In this document: in pieces, positions 43,416 through 55,559 of the stretch
Position numbering within the stretch: position 1 is the first letter of the stretch
Layout of the letters: every line of letters starts with the position of its first letter
NCBI GenBank assembly: GCA_009760855.2
Contig: WPIO01000005.1
Coordinates: 3,496,501-3,560,500 of the forward strand
Source: Cristatella mucedo
Taxonomy: Eukaryota > Bryozoa > Phylactolaemata > Cristatellidae
Reading direction: 5' to 3'
Length of the DNA stretch: 64,000 nucleotides
Made by a program: the position numbers and the translations under genes
Notes under the pieces: model-generated
Told to the model about the DNA's origin: nothing
Database searches by the model: none
Seen by the model: only the letters and a program-made list of their open reading frames with translations

Positions 43416-44640
43416 CAGAGTCAGCCACTGGCTGCACTCTTCTAAATTTTACTGCAGTCTAGCCAATAGCCTATTTCGACCAATAGAGTAAAATCCAAGT
43501 CTACGTCCATTGCTAACTCTAGCCTGCTCGGAAGAGATTGCAAAGGCTTGAGCTCGCGCGGAAGTACTGCGCCACCCTGGCAAACCTTTAGCAGACGTAA
43601 GTCTGTTTTTCTGCATGGGAAACGCAAGCTTCGATAAATTAGTCCGACCGACGAGCGACGGTTAGCAAGGGTCTTGAAAAAGACAGGCGCCGTAAACCGA
43701 TAGGAGTCATTTGAGACTTACTTAAAGGTACTTAGCGAGCTGCACATCTTTCGACGCAGACATAGCAGTGTTTACCCGACAACAATCAAAAGTATATAAA
43801 CAGAAAGAGCTCCATTGTAATCCGATTCGGAGCAGCCTTTCCTAACTGTCTACAGCAAGTCTTCTAGCCTTCCAAAAATGCAGAAACTGCTAAATATAGA
43901 ACTCGTCACCCCTATTCCATCCAAATCATGAAATTGTTTGGATGACTAGGCTGCCTATAATAAGCCTTCGGACAAGCTTGAGTACAAAAAACAGAGAAAC
44001 CGTCTCAAGATCGCCTCAAAGTATCATTAATTACTTCATCTAATTTGACACTCTAGTGGCTCATTGTTTCTTCCGCTTTCGTACATTGGTCCCTAACTTT
44101 AGGGTATTCTACTGCCGACAACTCAGTCGGGCTAACCTGAGACCCGGGTCATGACCTCAAGAAATTCTTTTCGAACGTCTTGCTATGCGCTACACCCCAT
44201 TAAGCTCAAGTCATAGGGGGACCCTTTACATATAATTCGATTGTTCCCAAGGCACATTAAAGCCCAACGATCGAGCGTCGAGGCCCAGCGGCGTGCTCAG
44301 CCCTCGAGTGTTAGGAACCTAATAAGCAGAAATCGCCTACTGCTGCACGATGCACGCCGTACTGTTCGATCAATGCTCGGCGAAGCTGAGCGCCGATCGG
44401 CGTACTTATCTCCTTATGCTATCGGCTTTGGGTGGATGATGTTCGCAGCCCACTGGCAAACCGTGGGAAGTGGCGGCACGGCCGGCTAGGACGTCCTAGG
44501 CTGGCATTCCAGGGGTCGTCGTGGGTTCTGCCCGCGGGTCCTGCGTTCGCAATCCCGCTTCGCGCTGAGCAAAAGCCGCCAGCGCCGGCTAGCCGGCAGC
44601 GAGCGCGTGCCTCATCTCTTACCAGCGTTCGCTCATCAAT
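43416..44640. other. Unassigned sequence, GC-rich in the last 400 bp
   Basis: No gene recognised. 44240-44640 is GC-rich and opens ORFs of 75-126 codons on both strands (for example 44241..44489), but they lack domain features and overlap on opposite strands. Confidence 0.3.
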
Positions 44641-44644
44641 ATTC

Positions 44645-45560
44645 ACTCTGCAAATTCAGGCGCTGCAGAGTGCAGGCGCTCGCCTATTACCTTTGGCAAA
44701 GCAATTTTTGGCAATTGTAAAGGCTTTGAAGAAGAGTCATCAACGGCGGCACACACCCCTTCGGCGCAAAGCTCAAGATATGTCTCGCGAGGAGGGAGGC
44801 CGAGCATTTTAATTTTAGGCTTTATTTAACGTATCTATCAGAGGGCGCAAATGCACTCCTTCAGCGCAGACCATCGCTGGCTATCGAAAAAAAAGAGATT
44901 TCGTAATACTGTAGAGCCAACCATGCAGTGCTTCCGGGCGGTGACCCTTCGGAGTGCAGAGTCATTGCTTCCCTTCGTGAGACCTCTAACTTGAAAACTA
45001 CTTTCTCAGCAGCATTCCGTTCCCGAATCCATCTAGTTGGTGGGTCTATGGGCTTTTAAGATGCGCTCGATGTGAAACTGCCCGACTAGTTATTGGCTTA
45101 GCTGGTGCCAAAGTTGGTTTGCCGTTCAGCGCTGAGCCACTTCCGAGTGACATGTCTTGGGAGTGGCTAAACATTTTCATACCACAGAGGCTATGAACGG
45201 AAAGAACACGTAGTAAGCTGAATAACCCCTAAATAGAATAGACTAGGAGGTAGTCGTGGCAATAATAATATTAATAATAATAATACATTTGTTATAGCGC
45301 TCTCAGATAACTCAAGTCTTTATCTTAGCACTAAGCATTTGCTGCAAAGGAAGCATGCTCGAATTGTTAGTGGAAGCATGCTCAATTACAAGAAGCATAG
45401 CTTAGGAAGGGGTGACAACAACATGCACAGAGTCAACGTGCATATATTGTTAGTGGCAGCATGCACAGTGTCAGCACGCGTAAGGACACAAACGTAGTAA
45501 GTTTGTACAGCGCCCTCAAAAACTAATCAATTTCTAGGCACTTTACAGATACTATTAAGA
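44645..45560 (-). repeat. Inverted duplicated segment, copy B (LINE tail plus flank)
   Basis: Reverse complement matches 31950-32850: CCATGCAGTGCTTCCGGGCGG, TTGCCGTTCAGCGCTGAGCC, CTCCCAAGACATGTC in mirror positions. At 45262-45560 are LINE-1 tails in reverse orientation (ATTTGTTATAGCGCTCTCAG; a second tail at 45500-45560, GTACAGCGCCCTCAAAAAC). Confidence 0.78.
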
Positions 45561-45934
45561 AAGCGTGGCTATACGAGGATAAAATGCTTGCCCTATATTG
45601 CAAAGAAGACAATCAATCTACAATCTACCGTGTATTTGTATGAGTTCTCGTCACATTGTTCTAAGCTGGCTACGAAATAAGCAGTGATTTTCTATATGGG
45701 CATACCTACAAGAGTTATAATTTGAACGTCATTAAATTGTCAAGTTCCAGTAAGATTTTATTTGCTAATAATAGCAATGTATGCAAGTTGCCGTTGCTGT
45801 GCTGAGATAGGTCTAAAAAGACTGCTGCTAGGTGTTCCAGCCTTTGCATTAGGTGTTTGAGATCATTCGACCGCAACAGAAGTCACATGCTCCACGCTCT
45901 TTAGTAATAGGATATTAAGCATGTTTCTATGTAC

Positions 45935-46215
45935 TGGCCCTCAGTACATTTACGCCCTCTCTAGGTCGTTTGCAGCTAACTGAACACGTAACCAGGCTCA
46001 GGCCAGCATGCCAAAGCGAGCAAATAAACACCCTGAGCCACCGTTAAATGGGAACTTTGACTTGTAGCCTGCATTAAATATTGCACAAACAGGCATGCAA
46101 AGCACCTACAAGCAAAAACAGTTCACTGGGGGCGGTGGAAAATTCAGGCCGAATTGGTTCGTCTACGATTCTGCAAGGATAAGCAATATGCTTATACAGT
46201 GGCATTTATTAACGG
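45935..46215 (+). repeat. Repeat family X, copy 1
   Basis: TACTGGCCCTCAGTACATTTACGCCCTCTCTAGGTCG, GGCCAGCATGCCAAAGCGAGCAAATAAACACCCTGAGCCACCG, GCACAAACAGGCATGCAAAGCACC and GGGGGCGGTGGAAAATTCAGGCCGAA match the reverse complement of 55600-55905. No coding frame. Nature unknown. Confidence 0.68.
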
Positions 46216-46252
46216 CAATAGACGGCGTGCAAGACGTCGTCTCTTCCTTAGA

Positions 46253-46401
46253 AATAAATAAATAAAATTTATTCGTATAGATCCCTAAGAGAATTTAGTG
46301 ACCATTCAGGCCCTTCACATGTGCCAGCGGGTTCACCCCTATTAATCGACCTCGGCCCGATGTTGGTCGGGTCGAGCACCTTAAACCACTTGGTCCAAGC
46401 A
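46253..46401 (-). repeat. SINE family B copy 5
   Basis: AATAAATAAATAAAATTTATTCGTATAGATCCCTAAGAGAA...CAGGCCCTTCACATGTGCC...GACCTCGGCCCGATGTTGGTCGGGTCGAGCACCTTAAACCACTTGGTCC. Same AAATAAATAAA tail as copy 1. Confidence 0.75.
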
Positions 46402-46689
46402 GAAAGGCTTCCATATAAGCACGAAGCATCTCGGGCAGGTGCACAAGTTTTCTTGTGAGCTCGAGAATACGTCATTCTGCAGATGAGCAGCGTCAGAGGG
46501 CAGAGAGGACTGGGGTAGATTTGATTAATAGGGCAGCCTTAGAACGACCGAACGAATTCTCGATGAATGACCAAGCGAAGAAATTCAACTTTTAAGAGCC
46601 CCAGACCATGACCAAAGAATTCAGCAAAGATTACCAACCAATTTTCTTTACCTGCGTTACCTAAGGGCCCGTTCCCAGGGATTAGGCTC

Positions 46690-47062
46690 AAGTGCTTTTT
46701 AGCTCGTATGCTCCCAAAGCCTGAAACTCCCTCCCGACCTGCGTCAGAACATCCCCTGACCTGACCACATTTAAAAGAAACTTAAAAACACACCTATCTA
46801 GGACAGCATTTAGTGGGTCCCTTTGATTCGTCCTTGATGTGCTTATGCGTGCTGACACTGTGCATGCTGCCACTAACCACATTTGCATGCTGACCCTGTG
46901 CATGTCACCCCTAACCATATTATTCATTTTGTTTGTTTTTCAAGCATGATTTTACTTACTATTCTATTGCATATCACTTTGCAGCAAATGTAAAGCGCCT
47001 AGAAAGAGATTAAGTTCTCTGAGGGCGCTTTATCAAGTGCAATATTACTATTATTATTATTA
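46690..47062 (+). mobile_element. LINE family 1, 3' end
   Basis: Starts in the last codons (TAGCTCGTATGCTCCCAAAGCC), passes AACTTAAAAACACACC and AGGACAGCATTTAGTGGGTCC, then the 3' UTR, the stem-loop AAAGCGCCTAGA..GAGGGCGCTTT and ATT tail to 47062. Very similar to 15385-16548. Confidence 0.9.
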
Positions 47063-47290
47063 AGTGAACCAACACGTATCGTTAGCAAATTACAAGCGAG
47101 CAGGGAACCAGCAAAATTTTGCCGTTTGGAGCGACGATGCCTAGGCACCTCGTGTGAGAATTCAAAATGCCGTCTTTTAAAGCTGCCGCTTATAAGACTG
47201 TTATAACTCTTATGGGACATAACTGGGCGGCCGTAATGAAATGAGGCTGAAGCTAGGGCTTCGTCGCTCACCAAACTGACCCGAAATGCG
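47063..47290 (+). repeat. Repeat family Z, copy 1
   Basis: GTGAACCAAC, AATTTTGCCGTTTGGAG, GTGTGAGAATTC, ACATAACTGGGCGGCC match 60719-60910 in the same order with gaps. Starts directly after a LINE-1 tail. Confidence 0.55.
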
Positions 47291-47967
47291 TCCAACCTTC
47301 ACTCACACATGGGTCTCGCATTCTAGGCTGCGGCTGTGATACTGAAGTGTGGCCGGTGACGCCTCGATTTTGAACTCCGGTAAACGTTTTCGAAGTAGAA
47401 AAAGTATTGTCACTGCGTGATCAAACTTTGATAGCATTACATGTTGAGCAGGAGTGAGATAGGAACGTCAGGTCGAAAGGTCATCGACTAGTGTTATCAC
47501 CTAACTCGGGCAGTGAGAGCATTAGTCTGCGAAGAAAGATATAATCACTTGGTGCCATCGACCACAGAGTCATTTATGAGAATTCTTGGCACCGTGTTGC
47601 AGGCACTTGGGTAACGAGCAAAGTAACTTTCTCCAAGATTGGGCACCAAATTTAAACCCATGAGCTTCAACGTTCGGCGTTTCTAAGGGATCCAGTTTAC
47701 GTCAGTTTCTTTCATTGACATTTTATATTTACCCACTTACTGATATCATTGGCAGCATATTCATCCATACTCACAACTTGGATATCCTTAGCTTTAAAAG
47801 ATAACGCTATTGCTAAAACAACGAGAAAGGAGTTGCGATCTATCTAAACCCTAAAACACTATGAAACTGCAGTCTCAATACCTAGCCTAGCAGGTTCATT
47901 TTGCTTAGCGTGAAGTTCGCCTAGCTCTGAGACGGGCGTCCAAAGTTTCGCTACCTCAAATATAGCT
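47291..47967. other. Unassigned sequence
   Basis: No gene, RNA or known repeat recognised. Confidence 0.3.
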
Positions 47968-48145
47968 ATAATGATAATATTATTAATACGTTTGATGAAG
48001 CACCCTCAGAGAACTTAACCTCTTTCTAGGCGCTTTTCATTAGCTGCAAAGAAAACACGATCGAATGGTGAGTGGTATCACGCCTGATAATCAACATGAA
48101 CAACAGGTTAGGACTGGCATGCTCAGGGTCAGCATAGCTCACTAA
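47968..48145 (-). mobile_element. LINE family 1, 3' end
   Basis: ATAATATTATTAATACGTTTGATGAAGCACCCTCAGAGAACTTAACCTCTTTCTAGGCGC and TTAGCTGCAAAGAAAACACGATCG, reverse of the 3' UTR, truncated after about 180 bp. Confidence 0.82.
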
Positions 48146-49589
48146 CTGGAGCGCAGGATTCACTTTGCTGACTAAAAATTCGGACCTCGAGGTTAATTTG
48201 CATTCGTCCGATCTGATTCGCCGTCCGAATCAGCTAATATATAGATAAACATGCAGTATTTCTCTCAATCATTGGAAACCCGTACAGTTATATAGCGGTG
48301 GTCTGTCTTACTGTGTAGGTGTATGCGTGAATGTATATCGGTGAGTGAATGCATGCGTCTCTATGTGTGTGTGTGGGTGAAGTTATGTGTACCACCTTTT
48401 CACTTTTTACTTACACTCCATCTGCATCTGCCTTCCATCCTTGACTGCTTCCCATGGAACCACTTCCCTAGGAACTCACTGAATGGGTCAGTCTGCGATG
48501 GCTACAGGTATGTCAACAATCCAAGTCCGAAGCAGCTCTGGGCTAAACGGAGATCCAGCTGCTGTCATCGGTTGAATCTTACCATGGCTGTAGGCGATAG
48601 TTTGGCCAGTGCCACGTAACGCTGATCGCCTTGCCGCAGGATCCCGGCATAACAACATAGCTAAGTTTGGATGCAAACACGCAGGGACCAAAGTTTGTAA
48701 CTGACCGTAAACAATGGCTTAGGTGCTATTGGTCAAGGACCTGCCTTGTCCTACGTCACGATAGAGTTCATGGACGATTGTTTTGGCTGAGTTTCAACCG
48801 ACAAACTCGAGAGCACTGGCGGTGTAGGCTTGTAATAGTTTGCTGATGACCTGTCTTCAGGCAGGGTAAAGCGACCTAGCAGCAACTTACTCGGCTGCAA
48901 CACTAAGCACTAAAAACCACGCCAGTCACGCCCAGTCTACAAACTCTGGGCGGCGCAGGGGGAGCTAGCCCTCTCCCTCCTTTGCTTCCCCTGTACTCTT
49001 CCGGTAGCCCTACATTCCGTGCACTCATTGTCTTTGAGCTGTTTAGCCGTAATACGTTCCACTCCTGGCCAAATTCTAGCAGCAGGTTGTGGTGGATGTA
49101 GGTGCCCATAGATGCTGCCATGCATGGATTTATGCCGAACCATCTGCCCAGCCGCTGTCTGCCCCTAATCGCCCTCAACCGATCGAGAGCCTGTGGCTGC
49201 TAGTACAGTCTACGAAAATACCTTCTTAGGGCCTCTGTATAGTATCCGCAAGCTTCTGAGTCACGCTATCTCACAATTGCTACATGTACTATGCATCTAC
49301 ACGGAAACCTCTTTCGACACGTTAAAAAGAGATTCTCTGTTTGTTGAGCTTGAAGTCGTCCGAAGGCGTACCCCTGCTCAGGCCTCTATAAACTCTTTAA
49401 AACCAGTCTTCAATACCCAATTTTTCATGGTGGCCGTGTGGAACTACAGGTGGAGACACGTACATGTGATCTATTTTAAGAAATAGCTGAGCTGCATGTA
49501 ATTATCCAGATTTGGTCATCGATACGGCTCACTAATTGTTACGAAATGCCTCAGTACCAGAGCCCTATCAGGAATCCACATTGCACTGT
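48146..49589. other. Unassigned sequence
   Basis: A short TGTGTGTG tract lies near 48364. ORFs of 90-98 codons on both strands (48323, 48903, 49193) show no domain features. Nothing further recognised. Confidence 0.3.
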
Positions 49590-50170
49590 TTGCACGTAAT
49601 TTTTTGACAAGCCCCAGCAAAAAGAAAAGCAGCTTCGTCGCAAAATCCACAAAAAAGAACTCTGGAAGCGAGCTTTGGCCAAGTTGCAAAAGTCTTGACT
49701 GTAAGTCTCCTCACTCACAGAAATCGTATTCCGGATTTAGTCAGAGGGCTATGGGTTAGGGCTCAAGAATTGCTAAGCCCCGATCTGCTATTCCTGTTCG
49801 CCAATGACTCTTGGTACTCAAACTAGTACTTATAGACAAGTAAACTATTGTATAAGGTAGAATAACGAGCTCCACCAGAAATTGAGACTAGAGGCAGAAT
49901 TTGACTCGAAAGTAGAACTAGAGACAGCTTTGACTCAGATGCCCTTCTTACTTCAGTCGTTTCTTCCATGCTTTGACCTAAAACTAAAGAGAATAAACAC
50001 AGTAAAGCGTAATTAAAAATCATGAACACCTAATCGGTAAACAGTCAACACATCTTTTCCAGGCACTTATGATGAAATTTATTTAAAGACACGAACCTTT
50101 TGATTATATGTACTATTATTCCTCATTCACAAAGACTGCAATCACTGGAGAATATGTTTATTCTGTGCAA
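49590..50170 (+). repeat. Repeat family Y, copy 1
   Basis: AAGAACTCTGGAAGCGAGCTTTGGC, AAGTCTTGACTGTAAGT, GCCCTTCTTACTTCAGTCG, TATGTTTATTCTGTGC align in order with 60110-60650. AT-rich, no coding frame. Confidence 0.55.
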
Positions 50171-51355
50171 CCAGCTACGAGTAAATGTTAAAATCCCGTA
50201 GTCACTCTGCACCTGTGTGCACTTGAAGGTGTCGTACCGTACTCAGTGTGTACTCCGAATGTGCCCAAAACTTAAAATGCCTTCTCGTTTGGTTTGTTAC
50301 TGTAGTTACCTGAATATAAAAAAATCTGCCAATAATGTAAGTCCTAACTTAGGATTGTGAGCAGTGCGCATTATTTAACGTGTCATTGCCGAAATTCGTG
50401 CAGATCGTGAACAAATGAAACTATACAGTGTAACTTTCCACAAGTCACATTGATCTAAAACTTGGCTTGAACCTAGATTTAAAGAAACTAATATTTTGAT
50501 CTTTGAATAGAATAACTGCAAACAGAGGGAGATGTTCCTTTTAATAAAAGAGAGGAATAACGTAGGTCTCTTGGATAAAAACCTATGGCTTTCTGCCAAG
50601 AGGAGAAATTATACTACCAAACGATAAAAAATGACGAGAAACGTTACAATAACCTTAGTCAACCGTTTATTAAGGTAGTGCTATGAAGTGCAAGTTTCGA
50701 TATGTTGTGTAAATACTTTCCAAGTAGAAGAATCGTCTGCGAATGTATTGCTGACTGACGAGAGAACAAATCCCTTGGTAGAACACAGGGCTGATATTAA
50801 ACAATTTTCCCTCGCAATATCGCCCCATATCGTGCATTTAAATCCTCAATATAATTATTTCATACACTCCCACACTGGCTGCAGGGCTTTCTCCAGGGAT
50901 ATGAACTGTCTCTTAATTGATCGATAGCAAAGTTTGAAAACAATCAATGCTATTTAGATTTCTAAACACCAAATTTATTAAACAATCAGTTCAATTCAAA
51001 ATAAGCGTTGATAGCGTCAACTCTTTAAAGCACCAAGTTAGCATGCAGTCGAATGACGAATTATTTTTCCTTAACTAGTTACTTTTTTAAAGGCCTACGA
51101 GAACCTACCCCAGAAGTTAATGTGGCCCTGTTTGTTTAATTCAGGGCATGAAAACCGTCTTTAAATGTTTCAACGGATTTTCTTCATATAACGGCTGTGC
51201 TTAAATAGATGGAGTTAGAACATCATGTTTTACAATATTTTGCTTTACTGCTTCACGACGGCGTACAGGAAAATTAAGGCGGTAATGAAACCGCTTGCAA
51301 AAAAAATTGCGAGACAAGGTTAGGTAAACTGGTCGAAGGAATATGTACTGGTAAA
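50171..51355. other. AT-rich unassigned sequence
   Basis: No gene or repeat recognised on either strand. Confidence 0.3.
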
Positions 51356-53430
51356 GCCAAGAGGAGAGCTTAAAAGATCAGAAACGACGGTCAATTAAAA
51401 TCCATAACACGACTACCGTAGATCGTACCAATCAGTCCTAGCAAAGGCCAAGTCTAGCTTTTATGGAGACATATTAGAATCACAGATGCATAATCCAAAA
51501 AATGCTGATGTCGACGATCAACCATCTCCTTAACCGCTCCAAGGTTAGCTCCTTGCCTAGCGATTGTTACAGGTGATGATCTAGCTGATCGCATCTCTAG
51601 CTTGTTTAAATGAGATAGACGAGATCAAGGAGTTCATTCCTAAGATGGCAGCATTGCGCCACGATGTCTGATTATCAATTGCATGCAGCGACTAAATGTC
51701 TTCATTGAAGAAGGTCTCTAGTGACCTCGTCCTGAAGTTCATATCCACATCAGAGAAGACCACTTGTCCTCCGGACCCCATTGACACTATCCTGCCTCTA
51801 CGATGCATTGATATGTTGCTGCCATGAATAACTGACACCGTAAATATGTCATTGGCCTCAGGTCACGTCCTGGCACCTTTCAGAAAAGCTGTCGTCATGC
51901 CACTGCTCAAGAAAGCAACACGAAACCAAAAGAACATGAGCAACTTTCGCTCAGTTCCCATTCTACCGTTCCTATCAAAGACACTGGAACGAGTCATAGC
52001 ACACCAGCTGAACTGATATCTTGAGTATTCAAACCTTGCCAGTACGGCTCAGTCGGGATTTATAGCTAATCACTCCGCAGAGTCGGCACTGCTGCGGACG
52101 TGTAACGACCTACTAAGGAATGCAGACATGGGTAGAGTCTTTCTGGTAGTTTTGCTCGATCTCTCGGAAGCTTTGGATACCATCGATCACCAAGTTCTTC
52201 CTGTGCGCCTCTCATCTCGCATGGTAACAACAAGTGCTGCAGTGCGACGGTTCACGGCCTACCTGAGTTAGAGACTCTGGAGTATCGATGTAAACTGACA
52301 AAGACTGCGAACCACTGAAATAAAAAGCACCACAGGGCTCTGGGCTTGTTCCATTCTTTCCACGGTTTGTACTCTTCCTCTAGCTGAAAAAATTGCCTGA
52401 CCTAATCTATGCATTCGCTTTTATGCAGGCATGTCAGTTGTACCTTTGCTTTAAACCCTGCCAGCCATCCAGCACGTCAACTTTTCTCTACTTCCCTGCA
52501 GCGTGTGTAATGATATCCGTACATGGAGGGCATTAAATTTCCTTCAACTGAATGATGGTAAAACAATTGACTTAGTAATGGGTAAATAAAGTGTGATTCG
52601 TAAATTGAAAGGGTTTAATGCTTAAAATCGCCTCTGCCAGCATTTTTTTCTGCTCAATCTGCACTAAATCTAGGTGTATGCTCCAAGGAGACCTTACATT
52701 AGTCGACCACATCAGCTCCACTGTCCTACTTCCAGCTACATAACGCTGCCAAAATTTGGGCTTGTTTAGACAGGGATGCCGTATCTAAATCGGTCCTTGC
52801 AATTGTGACATCCCGTCTTGACTGCAAGGCGCTGCTTGATGGTTTACCGGCCTGCACAATCGGGCATTTAAAGTTGGTGCAAAACTCTGCAGCTAGGCTT
52901 GTTTGCCGTGAACATTGCTGTTGCCTCATGACACCACTTCTCACCGACCTGCATCAGCTCCCCATCATGTAACGCATCGACCCAGGGTTGTGTCACTCAC
53001 TTTTAGGTCCCTTCGTTCTTTCGCTCTAGCCTACATATCCGATCTACTCCATCGAAAGGCTAAACGTTGTATCACCCACTTTTTGGAATCTAGTTGTTTA
53101 CCCGTAGGTCGCATTATCCTCAAATCCTTGGAAGACTGCTTTTAGTTAGTACGCTCCCTAGGCCTAGAACTCACTTTCGACTTGCGTCACGAATTTCTTG
53201 ACTAAACCACATTTAAGAAGAAACAAAAAACGCATCTATCATCGCAGCATTCAGCGGGTCCACGTGATTCGTCCTTTATGTGCTTATGCGTGCTGACACC
53301 ATCCATGCTGCCACTAACCATACTTGCATGCTAACCATGTGCATAACACCGGGAAACGTGTTTGTCTTTGTTTATTGAGCACACTACTACTGACCGTTTG
53401 ATCGTACTTAGATTGCCGCAAATATAGGCA
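51356..53430 (+). mobile_element. LINE family 1 copy, long and decayed
   Basis: Collinear with 5944-8025: linker (GATAGACGAGATCAAGGAG), FRKAVVMPLLKKAT, motif A LLDLSEALDTIDHQVL, a degraded catalytic box (FYAGM), LVQNSAARLVCRE (about 52875) and the 3' UTR with GCGTGCTGACACC. Stops and indels throughout; the terminal stem-loop is lost. Confidence 0.85.
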
Positions 53431-53533
53431 TTGTATGCGTAAAATTTCCATCGATGCCTCCATACATAAAAATGAAGGGATTGTTGGTTGTATCTAAGTT
53501 TTCAAGAGGTTAGGGATTACTAGAGGCAATGAG

Positions 53534-53684
53534 ATGCCTGACTACACGATCAACTACGACGAGTTTAGCGTATCAGCGATGTCGAGGCTAAAAGAAAGCG
53601 CGTCGAAAGACAGATGCGCAGCGAAGAAGCTGGACGATCGGCAGAGAGGCGAAGGCACGATGTATTGTGCTTGTGAAGGAGCTG
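53534..53684 (+). CDS. Candidate first exon of an unknown gene
   Basis: ATG (preceded by GAG, purine at -3; in-frame TAA upstream) opens 50 codons plus one base: MPDYTINYDEFSVSAMSRLK, then a basic, polar stretch (ESASKDRCAAKKLDDRQRGE) and TMYCACEGA, ending at a strong donor GCTG/GTGAGT. Composition is GC-richer than the flanks. No convincing second exon was found; the Cys-rich ORF at 53868-54104 is a weak candidate. Family not recognised. It sits just after the LINE copy ending near 53430. Confidence 0.33.
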
Positions 53685-54636
53685 GTGAGTAGCTGCTCAT
53701 CGCTGCTAGCAATCACACTGGGTTTTTCGCCTGCTTGTCTGCTATTGCTTGACTGCTTAAAGTCTGAGCTCCTACAGAAAGATAAATCAACAGTTTAGGC
53801 CCCTGATTTCAATTCGTACGGGCCTTCAACGTCGAGCTAGTTATGATCGGCTAGCCAATGCAGCTTCATGCTGGCAATTTTGTATCTGCTTGCTGAGCTC
53901 TTGTACTTTTTCAAGTGTAAATCTACCGAACGGTCAGTTTGCAACCTAACGACGTACAATTTGGAATATCAGCTGGCCAAGACGAGTTCTGGGTGCTGCC
54001 ACTCGAATCATTGTTGTCGTTATCGTAACTATAGCTGGACATGTGCAGATGCATGCAAAGTTGACGGGTCAAGCACATTATTAAAAATAAAAGCATTAAT
54101 CTGAAAAGAGTTATTCACTAACGTCATTGACTAAATTTACATCCATTTAAATACAAAATAATTTTAATATTACGTACTATCAAACGCAAAAGTATTGATG
54201 AAAACAGGCTTATTGTGATTATTAGGCCTTCAACCTTGAAACGTTAGACCAATTCACAAAGAACGAATGTGCTATAATAGCCTACTTCTTTTTAATGTAA
54301 TGCTTTAATAAACCAATGGATGATGCAAGCAATGTCAGAAAATTGTTCGGTTCTCATAAAAAAATATTCAGCAACAAGTTTACACCAGATTAGGAAAAGC
54401 TAACCATCTGAACGGAATGTCAACGCTAATAGTTTTAAAGCCGCAGGCGTGAGTAGGATTTCATCCCGATAAATGCTTCGCTGACTGTATGGCGCTGAAT
54501 TAAACTCAATCGGTGACCTACCTTTATATCTATCATAGGTTCACGGTGCTTAGTTACCCAAAAAATATATAAACGCAAAATACGCTATGCATCTCGCGTT
54601 TTGACTCGACGTGAGTGCAATGGGCAATGGGCGGGT
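53685..54636. other. Unassigned, AT-rich
   Basis: Contains the ORF 53868..54104 (78 codons: hydrophobic start LAILYLLAELLYFF, then Cys-rich CCHSNHCC), with AAATAAAAGC just after it at about 54084. Could be a terminal exon with poly(A) signal or chance. Nothing else recognised. Confidence 0.25.
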
Positions 54637-54817
54637 GAGCCGTGATGGCACACTAGGTAAGGCGGTTGCTTTCACGATCTCGGTCCCGAGGTCGTGGGTT
54701 CGATTCCTGCGGTGGGCGATCCTTTATCGCCACTGCAAGCGGTGGTGATAGCCGTAAAGGCTCTTCTGTCGCTATACAAAAAGAGGCTGTTTAATCAGCT
54801 AGGATTTTTTTTTTTTA
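54637..54817 (+). repeat. SINE family A copy 6 (best-preserved tRNA-like head)
   Basis: GAGCCGTGATGGCACACTAGG, GGTCGTGGGTTCGATTCCTG (near-perfect B box GGTTCGATTCC), GGTGGGCGATCCTTTATCGCC, AGCCGTAAAGGCTCTTCTG, GCTATACAAAAAGAGGCTG, TTTAATCAGCTAGGA, then a T run to 54817. Confidence 0.88.
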
Positions 54818-55559
54818 GTATGTTTGCTGAGTCTCTTCTACGGGTGTAAGACCGGCTCTCTCAAATGGGAATGGCACTACGACTTGTAGTGACGGTCGCA
54901 ATGATACGATAACTTACAGTGGCTTACCAATGCTGCTCATTAATACAGAGTGTAAGTGAAGCATTTCCGACCATACTAAGCACGCATTCAGCGTCAAATT
55001 CTTCTTCGGCTGTCTGCCCTTGAGCTGCTTATTCAGCTCGACTACCCATCATGAATAACATTCAGTGGACGTCTCTCCGAGCATACTTAGCGCATTAGGA
55101 AGACGTGACAACGGTGATGTACCTAAACGCAGCTGTCAGCATAAAGATGCCAAGCGCGAGTTATTTCACCCACTTCCTCGTGGATCTGCAGCCCACTCGG
55201 CTTGTCTTTCAGTCGACGCCATTTTGAAAGTGCAGTCAGCAGCTCCGTTACAGTAACCAAGCGTAATTCTCAAACCATGTGGCTCATCTATTTAGTATTC
55301 CCAATTTAGTCTTTGCCGGGTCGTGGTGTTAAAGGCGGAGATAAATTATATTGCATTGCAATATGTGACTCTCATGTTCAATGATTTGATTTGAACAGTA
55401 GGACTTTGTGGCAACGTACGTTGCAAAGCGAAGTGGGAATGTATTATTTATTACCATGTTTTGCTACTGTCGGCATAGTAGTAGCACTGGAAAAAACATT
55501 AAATCTGTCTTTTATTTATAGGTCTTAAACATCAGAGAACATATACTTGTTAGAGTTTT
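54818..55559. other. Unassigned sequence
   Basis: No gene or repeat recognised; the ORF 55065..55256 has no supporting feature. Confidence 0.3.

Noticed and set aside
44241-44812. Overlapping ORFs of 75-126 codons in GC-rich DNA
   Set aside because: Low stop density from base composition; open on both strands, no domain features.
48903-49178. 91-codon minus ORF with an overlapping 68-codon ORF in another frame
   Set aside because: A CTECR-like Cys pair suggested a zinc knuckle or transposase, but no second half of a motif or neighbouring transposon text was found.
54637-54730. tRNA gene
   Set aside because: The A-box and B-box match is good but the cloverleaf is not complete and the sequence recurs with a common 3' extension in six places, so it is a SINE head.
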